Assembly (NCBI GenBank): GCA_019694615.1
Contig: JAIBBP010000016.1
Coordinates: 1 to 64,000, forward strand
Direction of reading: 5' to 3'
Source: Microthrixaceae bacterium
GTDB taxonomy: Bacteria; Actinomycetota; Acidimicrobiia; Acidimicrobiales; Microtrichaceae
DNA: 64,000 nucleotides
The notes beneath the pieces were generated by a model, which saw only the letters and a list, made by a program, of their open reading frames with translations, was not told the DNA's origin and searched no databases. Shown here piece after piece: positions 52,501 to 60,364 of the stretch; position 1 is the stretch's first letter, and the number at the start of each line of letters is the position of its first letter. A program made the translations under genes and the position numbers.

Positions 52501-53121
52501 TTCGAGAAGAAGCAGCGGCTGGCCTTCGAGAAGGAGATGCTCGGTCTCTACGTCTCCGACCACCCACTCCTCGGCGCCGAGCGGTCGCTTCAGAAGAAGG
52601 TCGACTGCTCCCTGATGGACCTCGCTGATGTCGAGGACGGCGCAATGCGCACAGTGGGAGGGGTGATCACCAACCTCCAGCGCAAATGGACCAAGAAGGG
52701 CGACCTGATGGCCGTCTTCGTGCTGGAAGACCTCCAGTCCTCCGTCGAGGTCATGGTTTTCCCCAAATCCATGGCGGATCACGGACACAAGCTCGTCGAC
52801 GACGCCGTCGTGATCGTGACCGGCCGCGTCGACCGCCGCGATGACACTCCCAAGCTGATCCCCAAGGACATCGATCTGTTCGAGCCGATCGGAGACGGGC
52901 CCCCTCCGCTTCGCATTCGCGTCACCGCGAACCAGCTGTCCGACGAGCTGATCGGAGAACTGAAGCGGCTGCTGAGCGAGTTCCCCGGTGAGAGCGACGT
53001 CTACCTGGTGATCGGGGAGCGCCAGATCGTGCGTCTGCCCGACCCCTTCACCGTCGATGTCGAATCCGGCCTCGTTGGCGAGCTACGGGTCCTGCTCGGC
53101 CCCGAAGCCATCGACATCTGA
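49576..53121 (+). CDS. dnaE: DNA polymerase III alpha subunit
   Basis: 1181 residues. N-terminal PHP domain (VHLHQHTEYSMLDGAA, GITDHGNMYG), the polymerase core with catalytic Asps in MPDIDMDFDTRF and a later Asp, the GPGRGSAAG segment, FNKSHSYGYG, a helix-hairpin-helix region and a C-terminal OB domain (RTVGGVITNLQRKWTKKG). PHP metal residues look intact, suggesting proofreading ability as in actinobacterial DnaE1. ATG at 49576; a GTG one codon earlier is equally possible. Palindrome B2 follows 41 bases after the stop. Confidence 0.95.
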   Translation: MGDSFVHLHQHTEYSMLDGAARVGDVVVAAARDGQPAIGITDHGNMYGVLDFYKACRDQDVKPIIGFEAYMAHDSRHERPSRRGKQDDSGGDTEGGKKLYYHLTLLAENNVGYKNLIQLSSRAFMEGYYYKPRLDWDLLESHAEGVIATTGCLGGHVLQSLMNEGYDAALAKAGRLQDIFGRDNLFVEIQDHGIQEQIDTNPDLLRIAKALKAPLLATNDSHYVHRDDAVAHDALLCVQTGSLMSDTDRFKFHGDEHYLKTAEEMRYLFREAEVACDNTLWIAERANVDIAFGDALLPNFPLPDEFETDSDYLRHLTFEGARLRWGDPLPREVVERLHFELGVIAHMGFSSYFLIVWDLIKHARDNGIRVGPGRGSAAGCAVAYTLWITDLDPIKYDLLFERFLNPSRISMPDIDMDFDTRFRDEMIGYAAERYGRDHVAQIVTFSQIKARAAVRDAARVLGYPYIVGDKVAKAMPPLIMGRDTPLGACLEKKPKFEEGYAMAADLRSMYEADPDVKKVIDVARGLEGLRRQDGIHAAAVVITKEPLTEYLPIQRKPEAGKPIEEAPVVTQYEMNGVESLGLLKMDFLGLRNLDVISDTLDLIKKHRDIDLDIDNVSLDDGPTYDLLGRGDTIGVFQLEGTAMRALVRSLAPDKFEDVAALVALYRPGPMSVNMHNDYADIKNGRKPIQYFHPDAEEILADTYGLMIYQESVMRVAQKFAGYSLAEADNLRKACGKKIREMMAKERAGFVEGVEKTGFGEKLGTELFDIIEKFADYAFNKSHSYGYGLIAYQTAYLKANFPAEYFAALLTSVKSSLEKAAIYLAECRVMGIDVTVPDVNRSESDFTPVFVADEESGRRVQQISFGLSAVRNVGEGLVDLIVKARDEGGAFADFYDFCERVDTTVLNKRTIESLIKAGGFDSCGHPRQGLLTVFEQIVDSTVARRRERDMGVMSLFGDVEDTSTGFNEKARIPDLEFEKKQRLAFEKEMLGLYVSDHPLLGAERSLQKKVDCSLMDLADVEDGAMRTVGGVITNLQRKWTKKGDLMAVFVLEDLQSSVEVMVFPKSMADHGHKLVDDAVVIVTGRVDRRDDTPKLIPKDIDLFEPIGDGPPPLRIRVTANQLSDELIGELKRLLSEFPGESDVYLVIGERQIVRLPDPFTVDVESGLVGELRVLLGPEAIDI

Positions 53122-53161
53122 CCGGGCGCGTACGCTGACCCCAAACCGAGGCCCGTGGGCG

Positions 53162-53207
53162 TACTTCAGGCCCAGCCGTGCGCATGTTCACCGGTGGGCC
53201 TGAAGTT
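53162..53207. repeat. Family B palindrome, copy B2
   Basis: 46 bases with the same 20-6-20 layout as the copy at 6744. Outer ACTTCAGGCC pairs with GGCCTGAAGT, and the right arm shares CACCGGTG with B1. A few mismatches near the loop and one at the outer end. Located downstream of dnaE. Confidence 0.7.
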
Positions 53208-53319
53208 CGAGCCGGTACACGGGGTCGGGCACCCGGTTTGCATTGCCCCGTCCCGGGGCGCTGAACTACTAGGGCCACTTTTGTGGATTCCAGGTAGTTC
53301 CAGCGTAGGTAGGAGTGCA

Positions 53320-53988
53320 ATGCCGTTCGATGTCAGCACGAAGGACTGCGCCCAGCTCAACGACTCGGAGCTGGCCGAGATGGCCGACCTGTGCGCCGAG
53401 ACGCCGAGCCGCTACGAGATCGGCGACCTCTCCAAGCAGGCCGAGGCGTGGGTGCTGGTGACGCAGGTCCGTGAGGGCGCCCACCTCCGTGGGTTCTCGT
53501 TCTCCACGTTGGAGCGCATCGGCGGGACGCCTGCGATCATCCTCGGTCTGGCCCACGTCCGACGGACCTCCAAGCGCGACCAGGTCCTCAAGGGGATCAT
53601 GAACGACAACTACCGTCGGGCGCTCATGGCGTTCCCCGACGAGGACGTGCTCGTCGGCACCCGGCTCGCCGCCGTCGACGGCTTCGAAGCGTTCAAGGTG
53701 CTTGTCGACATCAACCCTCGGCCCGATCACAAGTCATCGGGCGAGGAGCGAGCCTGGGGTCGACGCCTCGCCAAGCGCTTCGGGATGGAAGCCGACTACG
53801 ACGACAAGATGTTCGTTGCCAAGGGCAACGGCTCCTATCCACTCGTGTTCGACCACGAGTCGCTCAAACCCGAGCGCCTCGACCCCGAGATCGCCCCGTT
53901 CTTCAAGCCGCTCAACGCCAAGCGGGGCGACTGCCTCGTAGCGTTCGGCTGGATCATGGCCGAGGAGCTCCTCAAGTACAACGGGTAG
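53320..53988 (+). CDS. Unrecognised 222-residue soluble protein
   Basis: No family recognised. It has alternating helices and strands, no signal peptide and no membrane segment. Notable stretches are YEIGDLSKQAEAWVLVTQ, RTSKRDQVLKGIMNDNYRRAL and GWIMAEELLKY. The mixed alpha/beta pattern and Arg-rich middle might suggest an acetyltransferase-like (GNAT) fold, but the acetyl-CoA motif is not evident. AGGAG lies 4 bases before the ATG. Stands alone between dnaE and a repeated intergenic segment. Confidence 0.6.
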   Translation: MPFDVSTKDCAQLNDSELAEMADLCAETPSRYEIGDLSKQAEAWVLVTQVREGAHLRGFSFSTLERIGGTPAIILGLAHVRRTSKRDQVLKGIMNDNYRRALMAFPDEDVLVGTRLAAVDGFEAFKVLVDINPRPDHKSSGEERAWGRRLAKRFGMEADYDDKMFVAKGNGSYPLVFDHESLKPERLDPEIAPFFKPLNAKRGDCLVAFGWIMAEELLKYNG

Positions 53989-53990
53989 CG

Positions 53991-54149
53991 GCGTTCTGAT
54001 GGCCTCGGCCACCTTCGCTCAGGTTCGCTCGCTGCGCTCCTTCTTTCGCTGCGGTACCTCGGCGTTCTAATGGCCTCGGCGTTCTGATGGCCTCGGCCAC
54101 CTTCGCTCAGGTTCGTCGCTTCGCTCCTTCTTTCGCTGCGGTACCTCGG
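53991..54149. repeat. Duplicated intergenic sequence (two about 71-base units plus a partial)
   Basis: A 72-base unit (53991-54062) recurs at 54079-54149 with few changes, and a 17-base partial copy (GCGTTCTAATGGCCTCG) lies between them. Offset is 88 bases. Units share GGCCACCTTCGCTCAGG and TTTCGCTGCGGTACCTC. No coding meaning is apparent. Confidence 0.9.
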
Positions 54150-54168
54150 CGGGTAGACCTTGGGGTCG

Positions 54169-54783
54169 ATGGCGACTGACATGAGCTTCGACGACGCCCT
54201 CGCCGGGCGGCGGTCGTGTCGGTCGTACTCGGTGGACCCGGTCGAGTCGGAGGTGCTGGAATCGGTGCTGGCGGCGGCGTCGCGGGGCCCGTCGGCGGGC
54301 AACACCTGGGCGCTCGACCTCGTCGTCCTAGAAGGGCCGACCCAGACCGCCCGGTACTGGGACACGACGTTGCCGTCCGTCAAGCGGGATCAGTTCCCCT
54401 GGCCGGGGCTCCTGCGTGCGCCGGTGCTCGTGGTTCCGGTCGTCGATCCGACCGCGTATGTGCGGCGCTACGCGGAGCCCGACAAGGCCCACGCCGGGCT
54501 CGGAAATCACGAGTCGGATTGGACGGTGCCCTACTGGTGGGTCGACGGCGGGGCGGCGGTCATGGCGATCCTCCTCGCTGCGAGTGCTGCCGGGCTCGGC
54601 AGCCTGTTGTTCGGCGTGTTCGACCACGAAGTGGCCGTTGCCGAGGTGCTGGGCATCCCGCCAGACCGCCGCCTCCTGGGCACGGTTGCGCTCGGCTACC
54701 CCGACGGAGCCGACCGTCGATCCAGCTCCGGCCGGCGCCGCCGCCCCGATCCCGGTGAGTTCATCCACCACGACGGCTGGTGA
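54169..54783 (+). CDS. Nitroreductase family protein
   Basis: 204 residues. FMN-binding segments RRSCRSYSVDPV and SRGPSAGNTWALDL, a central DGGAAVMAILLAASAAGLGS helix and a C-terminal GIPPDRRLLGTVALGYPD are typical. Likely a flavin-dependent oxidoreductase using NAD(P)H; substrate unknown. ATG at 54169 used; another ATG at 54181 is possible. Confidence 0.85.
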   Translation: MATDMSFDDALAGRRSCRSYSVDPVESEVLESVLAAASRGPSAGNTWALDLVVLEGPTQTARYWDTTLPSVKRDQFPWPGLLRAPVLVVPVVDPTAYVRRYAEPDKAHAGLGNHESDWTVPYWWVDGGAAVMAILLAASAAGLGSLLFGVFDHEVAVAEVLGIPPDRRLLGTVALGYPDGADRRSSSGRRRRPDPGEFIHHDGW

Positions 54784-54843
54784 GCGACTACAGTTCCCTC
54801 GCCGTTCGCCGGGCCGTGGCCCAGCCGTCACCGGGGGAGAACA

Positions 54844-57453
54844 ATGCAGAGATTCTGGTCACGCCTCGCTGTTGAGCTCGGAAAACGAGCAGGCTTGGTC
54901 GCGCTGGTTGGCCTCATCGTCACATTGATCCTGGGGTACGGGATCACCCGCCTCTCGTTCGCGACGGGCACCGACAGCTATCTCAACGCCGACGACGAGG
55001 CCTACAAGGCCAGCATCGACTACCAGGATCGCTTTGGGGGAGAGGCGAATCTAACGGTCATCACGATGGACGAGGGCCACACGGTCACGGAGCTCCTCAC
55101 GAACGAGAAGAACCGGGCCGCAATCGAGAAGGCGAGTGCCGAGCTTCGCAAGGTTCCGGGCATCCGTGGCGTCGTCGACCCGATCGTCGCCCTTCAGCTG
55201 TCCCACAACCTCATCACCATCTGTGTCGCCGACCGCCTCGCGCCCGACCCCGACGCCTCCCCCGGCGCTCCCGCCCCCTCCTGCGATGGAGATCCGGCAT
55301 CTCCATCGATCGCGAACGCGCTGAACTCCGTCGCAGCGACGTCGCTGGCGCGGGCGATCGAGTCGAGCGAAGGCGAGGACCACGCTCTCCGCGAGGAGGA
55401 CAACGCGATCACCTCTGGCAAGGTGCTGTCGATTCCGCCGACTGACTGGGTGATCGGCAATCCGGCGTGGACGGAGTTCCTGCTGTTCGACAACCAGGGC
55501 GAGGTGCGCCTCGCCCAGCGGCCGGTGTTCCCCGACAGTACCCACGCCATGATCCTCGCCCGGTTCGACGGCAACATGAAGGTCGACCCGGCAACGGAGG
55601 CGACGAACAAGGCGTACGACATCATCGAGGGACTCGAACTCGAGAACGCCGAGATCCGCACGACGGGCGCACCGAAGCTGCTCGTCGAGATCAACGACTA
55701 CCTCCGCGGTGGAATGCTGCAGCTCGGTGGCATCGCGTTGGCGATCATGGTGCTCATCCTCCTCCTGTTGTTCGACGTGCGCTGGCGGCTCCTTCCGCTG
55801 GCGGTCATCCTCGTCGGGGTCATCTGGGCGTTCGGTACCGCTGGGTTCCTCGGCATCCCGCTGACGCTCGTCACCGTTGCCGGGCTGCCCGTGATGTTGG
55901 GCATCGGTATCGACTACGCGATCCAGATGCACGCCCGGGTCGAGGAGGAAGCGGTAATCGGGCGCTCGGGCCACCCGATCCAGGAAACGGCGCGGAACCT
56001 GGGTCCGGCGCTCCTCGTCGTCACGTTCGATGCTGTGTTCGCGTTCGTTGCACTTCAGTGGGCGAAGGTGCCGATGCTCCGCGACTTCGGACTGCTCCTG
56101 GCCATCGGCGTCGCCGTCATCTGCATTGCCTCGATCATCGTGCCGCTCGCGACGCTCGGCATTCGCGAGTACCGGCGCCCCACGCCGAAGGGCGAGTACC
56201 GGGAAGGCTGGCTGGGTCGGCTGGTCGAGAAGCTTGGCGGGCTTCCCGCCGTTTCGGCGATCCCCCTCGCGATTGCGTCGATAGCGATCTTCTTCGGCGG
56301 AATCGTCGTCGAGGAGAAACTCCACATCCAGACCGACCCGGTGAAGTGGGTGAACCCCGAATCGGAGGTGATCAGGAACCTCCAGTACGCCGAGAAGGAA
56401 GTCGGCGGCTCGAGCGAGCTCGGCGTGTTCATCGAATCCGACGACGTGTTCACCCAGCCCGTGGTCGACCACGTCGACGAGTTTGCGACCCGCTACCTGG
56501 CGGAACATCCGAAAGATCTTGTGGTCGCCTCCAGCATCGTTACGATCATCGGCGACCTGCTCGCCGTTCCCGGCACCGAGCGGGTTCACCCCGAAGCCGA
56601 GTTGGTAAAGCTGGGGTGGGAGGTCGCACCGTGCGACATCAAGTCGTCGGTGGTCAGCACGACGGCAGAGGACCCGGCCTGCCCTCAGAACGAACCGGCA
56701 CCGTCGACGAGCGCAGCGGACCAGGCGTTCAACATCGCCTTCCTCACCGGCCCCGGTTCGCTGGAGCAGCGGAAGGTCATCGTCGAGGACATCCGCACGA
56801 ATCAGGACCCCGAGACGGGAGATGACAAACCTCCTGCGGGCACGACGGTTACACCGTCCGGCCTCGTGGTGGTCGGAGTCGGACTGCTCGACAATCTGGA
56901 GAAGAACCGGATCCTCCTCACCTACCTGTCGATCGCTTTCGTCGGAATCTTCCTCGCCATTCGAATGAAGAGCATCGTGCGCTCGTTGCTGTCACTCGTT
57001 CCCGTGCTGATCGCGGTCGGAGTTTCGTCGTTGGTGGCTTACTGGCTGGATCTCGAACTGTCACCCATGACGGCGGTAGGGGGCCCACTGGTCGTTGCGG
57101 CGTGCACCGAGTTCACATCGCTGATCCTGCTGCGATTCGTCGAAGAGCGCGGTCGAGGACTCGATCCCAAGGAGGCCGTCGACGTCACGGGAGCCCGAAC
57201 CGGAAGAGCGTTCATCGTGTCGGCGCTCACCGCCATCGCCGGTGTCGCCGTGATCTCCTTCTCCTCGATGCCGCTGCTGCGTGACTTCGGTCGTGTCGTC
57301 GGTATGAACGTCGCTGTCGCACTCCTCAGCGCGCTGGTCGTGCTCCCCCCGATGCTGGTGTGGGCCGACAAGTGGGGCCTGGTGTCGAAGGGCATGATCA
57401 AACCGCAGGAACCGATGATTCCCGTCGAGCCCGACGGGAAGGCGCACGGGTAG
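54844..57453 (+). CDS. MMPL-type RND transporter
   Basis: 869 residues with twelve predicted membrane helices in two halves: helix 1 at about 18-36, five clustered at about 285-445, one at about 465, and a second cluster near 690-850. Large extracytoplasmic domains follow helices 1 and 7. The repeated GxxxD-type regions (VTVAGLPVMLGIGIDYAIQMHAR, split across helix 4) suit proton-coupled export. Likely moves lipids or other hydrophobic compounds across the inner membrane. A TetR gene starts 7 bases downstream and may control it. ATG at 54844 with GGGGGAG upstream. Confidence 0.86.
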   Translation: MQRFWSRLAVELGKRAGLVALVGLIVTLILGYGITRLSFATGTDSYLNADDEAYKASIDYQDRFGGEANLTVITMDEGHTVTELLTNEKNRAAIEKASAELRKVPGIRGVVDPIVALQLSHNLITICVADRLAPDPDASPGAPAPSCDGDPASPSIANALNSVAATSLARAIESSEGEDHALREEDNAITSGKVLSIPPTDWVIGNPAWTEFLLFDNQGEVRLAQRPVFPDSTHAMILARFDGNMKVDPATEATNKAYDIIEGLELENAEIRTTGAPKLLVEINDYLRGGMLQLGGIALAIMVLILLLLFDVRWRLLPLAVILVGVIWAFGTAGFLGIPLTLVTVAGLPVMLGIGIDYAIQMHARVEEEAVIGRSGHPIQETARNLGPALLVVTFDAVFAFVALQWAKVPMLRDFGLLLAIGVAVICIASIIVPLATLGIREYRRPTPKGEYREGWLGRLVEKLGGLPAVSAIPLAIASIAIFFGGIVVEEKLHIQTDPVKWVNPESEVIRNLQYAEKEVGGSSELGVFIESDDVFTQPVVDHVDEFATRYLAEHPKDLVVASSIVTIIGDLLAVPGTERVHPEAELVKLGWEVAPCDIKSSVVSTTAEDPACPQNEPAPSTSAADQAFNIAFLTGPGSLEQRKVIVEDIRTNQDPETGDDKPPAGTTVTPSGLVVVGVGLLDNLEKNRILLTYLSIAFVGIFLAIRMKSIVRSLLSLVPVLIAVGVSSLVAYWLDLELSPMTAVGGPLVVAACTEFTSLILLRFVEERGRGLDPKEAVDVTGARTGRAFIVSALTAIAGVAVISFSSMPLLRDFGRVVGMNVAVALLSALVVLPPMLVWADKWGLVSKGMIKPQEPMIPVEPDGKAHG

Positions 57454-57460
57454 CAGCGGG

Positions 57461-58099
57461 GTGAACGTCGACGCTGAGTCCCCGACGAAGGCCGAGGCTG
57501 CGACGGACTCCACCCGTGCGCGGATTCTCGCGACGGTCATCGAAACCCTCGAGCAGGGCGGAGAGCAGGCGGTGAGGATTCGAGACGTCGCTGCGTCGGT
57601 CGGGATCGCTGTCGGGGCGGTGTACCACCACTTCGACGGCCGGGAAGGCCTCATCGCTGCTGCTCGGGTAGCGCAGTTCGAGCGAGTGCTCGGCGGTGAC
57701 GTCGAGGCAATCAGGGATCTGGTCCAACGCTCGGCGACTGTCGACGAACTCCGGGCAGGAATGCACTTCCTCACCCGTGCCGCCCACAGTGAGGCCCGCG
57801 CCCCGTTGCGCCGGCTCCGTGCCGAGGTCACCGGCGTCGCTCGCCACAGCCCCACGTTGGCGGCGGCGTTGTCGGAGACGCAGGATCGTCGCACCAGCGA
57901 GCTGGCTGACTCGGTGGCGGTCGCTCAATCGGCTGGGCTGGTTCGACCAGAGCTTGACCCTCGGTCAGTCGCGACGCTGCTGCAGGCCGTCACCCTCGGA
58001 CTGGTGCTGAACGACATCAACCTGGCGCAGCCAGTTGACGAGGAATCGTGGTTCGAGTTGATCGACTATCTGTATGAAGGCCTGTTGACCGTCTCGTAG
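57461..58099 (+). CDS. TetR family regulator
   Basis: 212 residues. N-terminal HTH (ILATVIETLEQGG, IRDVAASVGIAVGAVYHHFDGREGL) and a helical ligand domain. Seven bases after the MMPL gene, so probably cotranscribed and a likely repressor of it. GTG start at 57461. Confidence 0.87.
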   Translation: MNVDAESPTKAEAATDSTRARILATVIETLEQGGEQAVRIRDVAASVGIAVGAVYHHFDGREGLIAAARVAQFERVLGGDVEAIRDLVQRSATVDELRAGMHFLTRAAHSEARAPLRRLRAEVTGVARHSPTLAAALSETQDRRTSELADSVAVAQSAGLVRPELDPRSVATLLQAVTLGLVLNDINLAQPVDEESWFELIDYLYEGLLTVS

Positions 58100-58133
58100 C
58101 CGACGTGAAGACACGTCGGTGTCTGCAGGGTGG

Positions 58134-59471
58134 TCAGCGAGGTGACGGACTGTCGGGGGAGCCACAGCTGGTCGGTGCGGGGAGGCCGGCGAATCGATCC
58201 AACACCCACTGGCGGGTCGCGGGGTAGGTGTCGCCCACGACTCCGCTGTGCCCGCCTGATGCGTTCAGCCAACGCAGCGTCGGCTCGCCACGTCCGCACG
58301 TTCGACCCTTGACGACCGCTGACATCACCTCAGGCACGGTTCGGTCGTCCACGGAGTGAACGAGAAGGAGTGGTCCGGTGCCCGCAGTCATCCCCGGCTC
58401 CGAGCGGTCGAGGAGGGTCCGCCACGGCTCGACGGCGTTGGGGGGCGCGACGACGACGTTGGAGGCACCGAAGAGCATCAAAGCCTGATCGACGTGAAGT
58501 TTGCAGCCCTTCTCGATCGTCTGGTCGATGGCGCTGATCGCCTCCGGAACCAGGATGTCGGACAGTCGGGCGTCCGGATGCCGGGAGGCGATGCCGGCGA
58601 GGGTCAGGGCTGCGAAGCCCTTCGGTTGAAGTGTGAGAATCGCGGTGAGGGAGTCCCTCAGCAGCGCCGGCGGGGCGATGGCGACAGTACCGACCAGTCG
58701 CCGTTGGGGCGAGCGCGAAGCCGCCAGCTCCCGTGCGAACAAGGCGGCGTGCCCTCCCTGGGAGTGACCCCACACGGCGTAGTCGCCGGAGAGAAGGACG
58801 CCGGGGAGCTGCGCCGCCGCCTCGACGATGTCGACGACGGAGCTCCCCTCGGTCGCACCGTCGAGGTACGGGTGCAGTCCGGGAGTGCCGAGGCCGGGGT
58901 AGTCGGTGGACGCGACGACGAACCCGTCGGCGACCATCGGGTCCGGCACCGGGAGGTAGTCGAGGGCGCGTGAGGGAGCGCAGTGGTCGGCCGACCCCGT
59001 GGTGCCGTGGGCCCACGAGATGGTCGGCCACCCAGCAGCAGGCGGCGCTCCGGCCGGAACGCGAACCATACCCGTGACAACCTCGGAGACGTCCGCTGCT
59101 GCTCCGGACGTGTACATGACCCGCCACAGGGATCCTGGCGCACCGGGCAATGGATCAAGGCGCTGAAAGCGCAGCAGCGTTCCCGGCGTGGTGCCGGCCG
59201 CCGGAGGTGGGTCCGCGTAGAGGTCGGCCCCGCCGGGTATTTCGACAGCACTGGGGATCGCCGTAGCGGCCGGAGCGACCGTGGTTGTGGTCGAGTTCCC
59301 GGGTGTCGTCGAGGTTGAGGTTGAGGTTGAGGTCGACGTTGAGACCGGTGTCATGCTCGTAGCCGCATCGGCCGGACGAGCAGCCCGCACCGGTCCGTTG
59401 TCGCAGCCGGCGCTCATCACAACGATGACGGCGGCAGCCACTGCTCGGCCGCGGCGGAGCGGCGACCTCAC
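58134..59471 (-). CDS. Secreted lipase-like alpha/beta hydrolase lipoprotein
   Basis: 445 residues. The signal peptide ends in a lipobox-like MSAGC, so probably lipid-anchored outside. A long Ser/Thr linker (STSTSTST run) follows, then a secretory lipase-type domain with WAHGTTGSADHC, STDYPGLGTPG and nucleophile GHSQGG; late Asp and His lie in VHSVDDRTVP and SGGHSGV. Likely acts on lipid or ester substrates. GTG start overlaps the stop of the SCO6745-like gene, implying coupling. Confidence 0.83.
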   Translation of the reverse strand: MRSPLRRGRAVAAAVIVVMSAGCDNGPVRAARPADAATSMTPVSTSTSTSTSTSTTPGNSTTTTVAPAATAIPSAVEIPGGADLYADPPPAAGTTPGTLLRFQRLDPLPGAPGSLWRVMYTSGAAADVSEVVTGMVRVPAGAPPAAGWPTISWAHGTTGSADHCAPSRALDYLPVPDPMVADGFVVASTDYPGLGTPGLHPYLDGATEGSSVVDIVEAAAQLPGVLLSGDYAVWGHSQGGHAALFARELAASRSPQRRLVGTVAIAPPALLRDSLTAILTLQPKGFAALTLAGIASRHPDARLSDILVPEAISAIDQTIEKGCKLHVDQALMLFGASNVVVAPPNAVEPWRTLLDRSEPGMTAGTGPLLLVHSVDDRTVPEVMSAVVKGRTCGRGEPTLRWLNASGGHSGVVGDTYPATRQWVLDRFAGLPAPTSCGSPDSPSPR

Positions 59472-60355
59472 AGCGCAGGGAGTCCGATGGGGTTCGGGTA
59501 CGGGATCATTCCCGACCGGGCGGCGATCGTCGCTACCGGACGCAGCACGGTCCGCAGCAGGTCGAGGCCGGTCTCGGTGAGCCCTTCCTGATAGGGCTGC
59601 CATGCGATCTCGTCGGTGGCGGCCTCGACCTGAGCGTGAAGGATGTGGGCTGCTTCGGTCGGCGAGCCGTTGTCATCCAACAGGCCCCGTCCCCCGAGAC
59701 GGTCGACGGCCTCATCCCATTCGGCTTCGGTCCACCCGCGTGCCTGCCGAAGGTGCTCTGCGGTCGCGGCCGCGGGGTTGATGGCCGACGCCAGGATGAG
59801 GGACTCGATCCCGCGCAGGTCGAACGCGACGAGCGCGGCGACATGCCCGTCGCCGCGGTGCTCGCGCAGCGTGGTTGCCGCTTGCCAGAGTCGCTCGACG
59901 GGATCGGTGCGTGGCGGCAGAGACTGATTCGCCAAGGCGAGCACTCGACCATCGCAACGAGCGGCGGCCGCCGCGGACTCCAGCATCGGCACCGCTCGGC
60001 GCGCGTGTTCGTCCACCTCGGGGTCGATCTGGCGGAGCGCGATGGCCGCCGCAGCGGCGCGTGCGTCGATGATGGCGTCCGGTGTCGACCGCTCCCACGC
60101 GTTCGGCAACGCGCGCCGAACCAGGGAAGGGGCGAAGTTGTAGAAGGTCGCCTCGACGAGCGTTGCGGACGCTGTGCCCATCGGCGCGCTGCGGGCAGCG
60201 AAATAGCCCATCCAGAAGCCTTTCATGCCGGCCTCGGCCATGGCGTCACGACACGCGGGAGCGAAGTAGGTGATCGCGTGGACCGGCTCGATCAGCTGCC
60301 ACATGCGGCGGCTCGGTGCATGCGTTGGATCGACGGTCGTCGAATCGGCGGGCAT
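59468..60355 (-). CDS. SCO6745-like protein, function unknown
   Basis: 295 residues, mostly helical. Segments EPVHAITYFAPACRDAM, GFWMGYFAARSAPMG, FYNFAPSLVRRALP and GWTEAEWDEAVDRL match the SCO6745-type family common in Actinobacteria. The C-terminal part resembles a winged-helix domain. No signal peptide. Lies in a minus-strand run with the lipase and an exported protein. Confidence 0.7.
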   Translation of the reverse strand: MPADSTTVDPTHAPSRRMWQLIEPVHAITYFAPACRDAMAEAGMKGFWMGYFAARSAPMGTASATLVEATFYNFAPSLVRRALPNAWERSTPDAIIDARAAAAAIALRQIDPEVDEHARRAVPMLESAAAAARCDGRVLALANQSLPPRTDPVERLWQAATTLREHRGDGHVAALVAFDLRGIESLILASAINPAAATAEHLRQARGWTEAEWDEAVDRLGGRGLLDDNGSPTEAAHILHAQVEAATDEIAWQPYQEGLTETGLDLLRTVLRPVATIAARSGMIPYPNPIGLPAL

Positions 60356-60364
60356 GAGCGATGT

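Noticed and set aside
55051-56589. 512-codon open frame on the minus strand
   Set aside because: Antisense to the MMPL transporter, rich in Asp/Glu/Arg/His as expected of a shadow frame.
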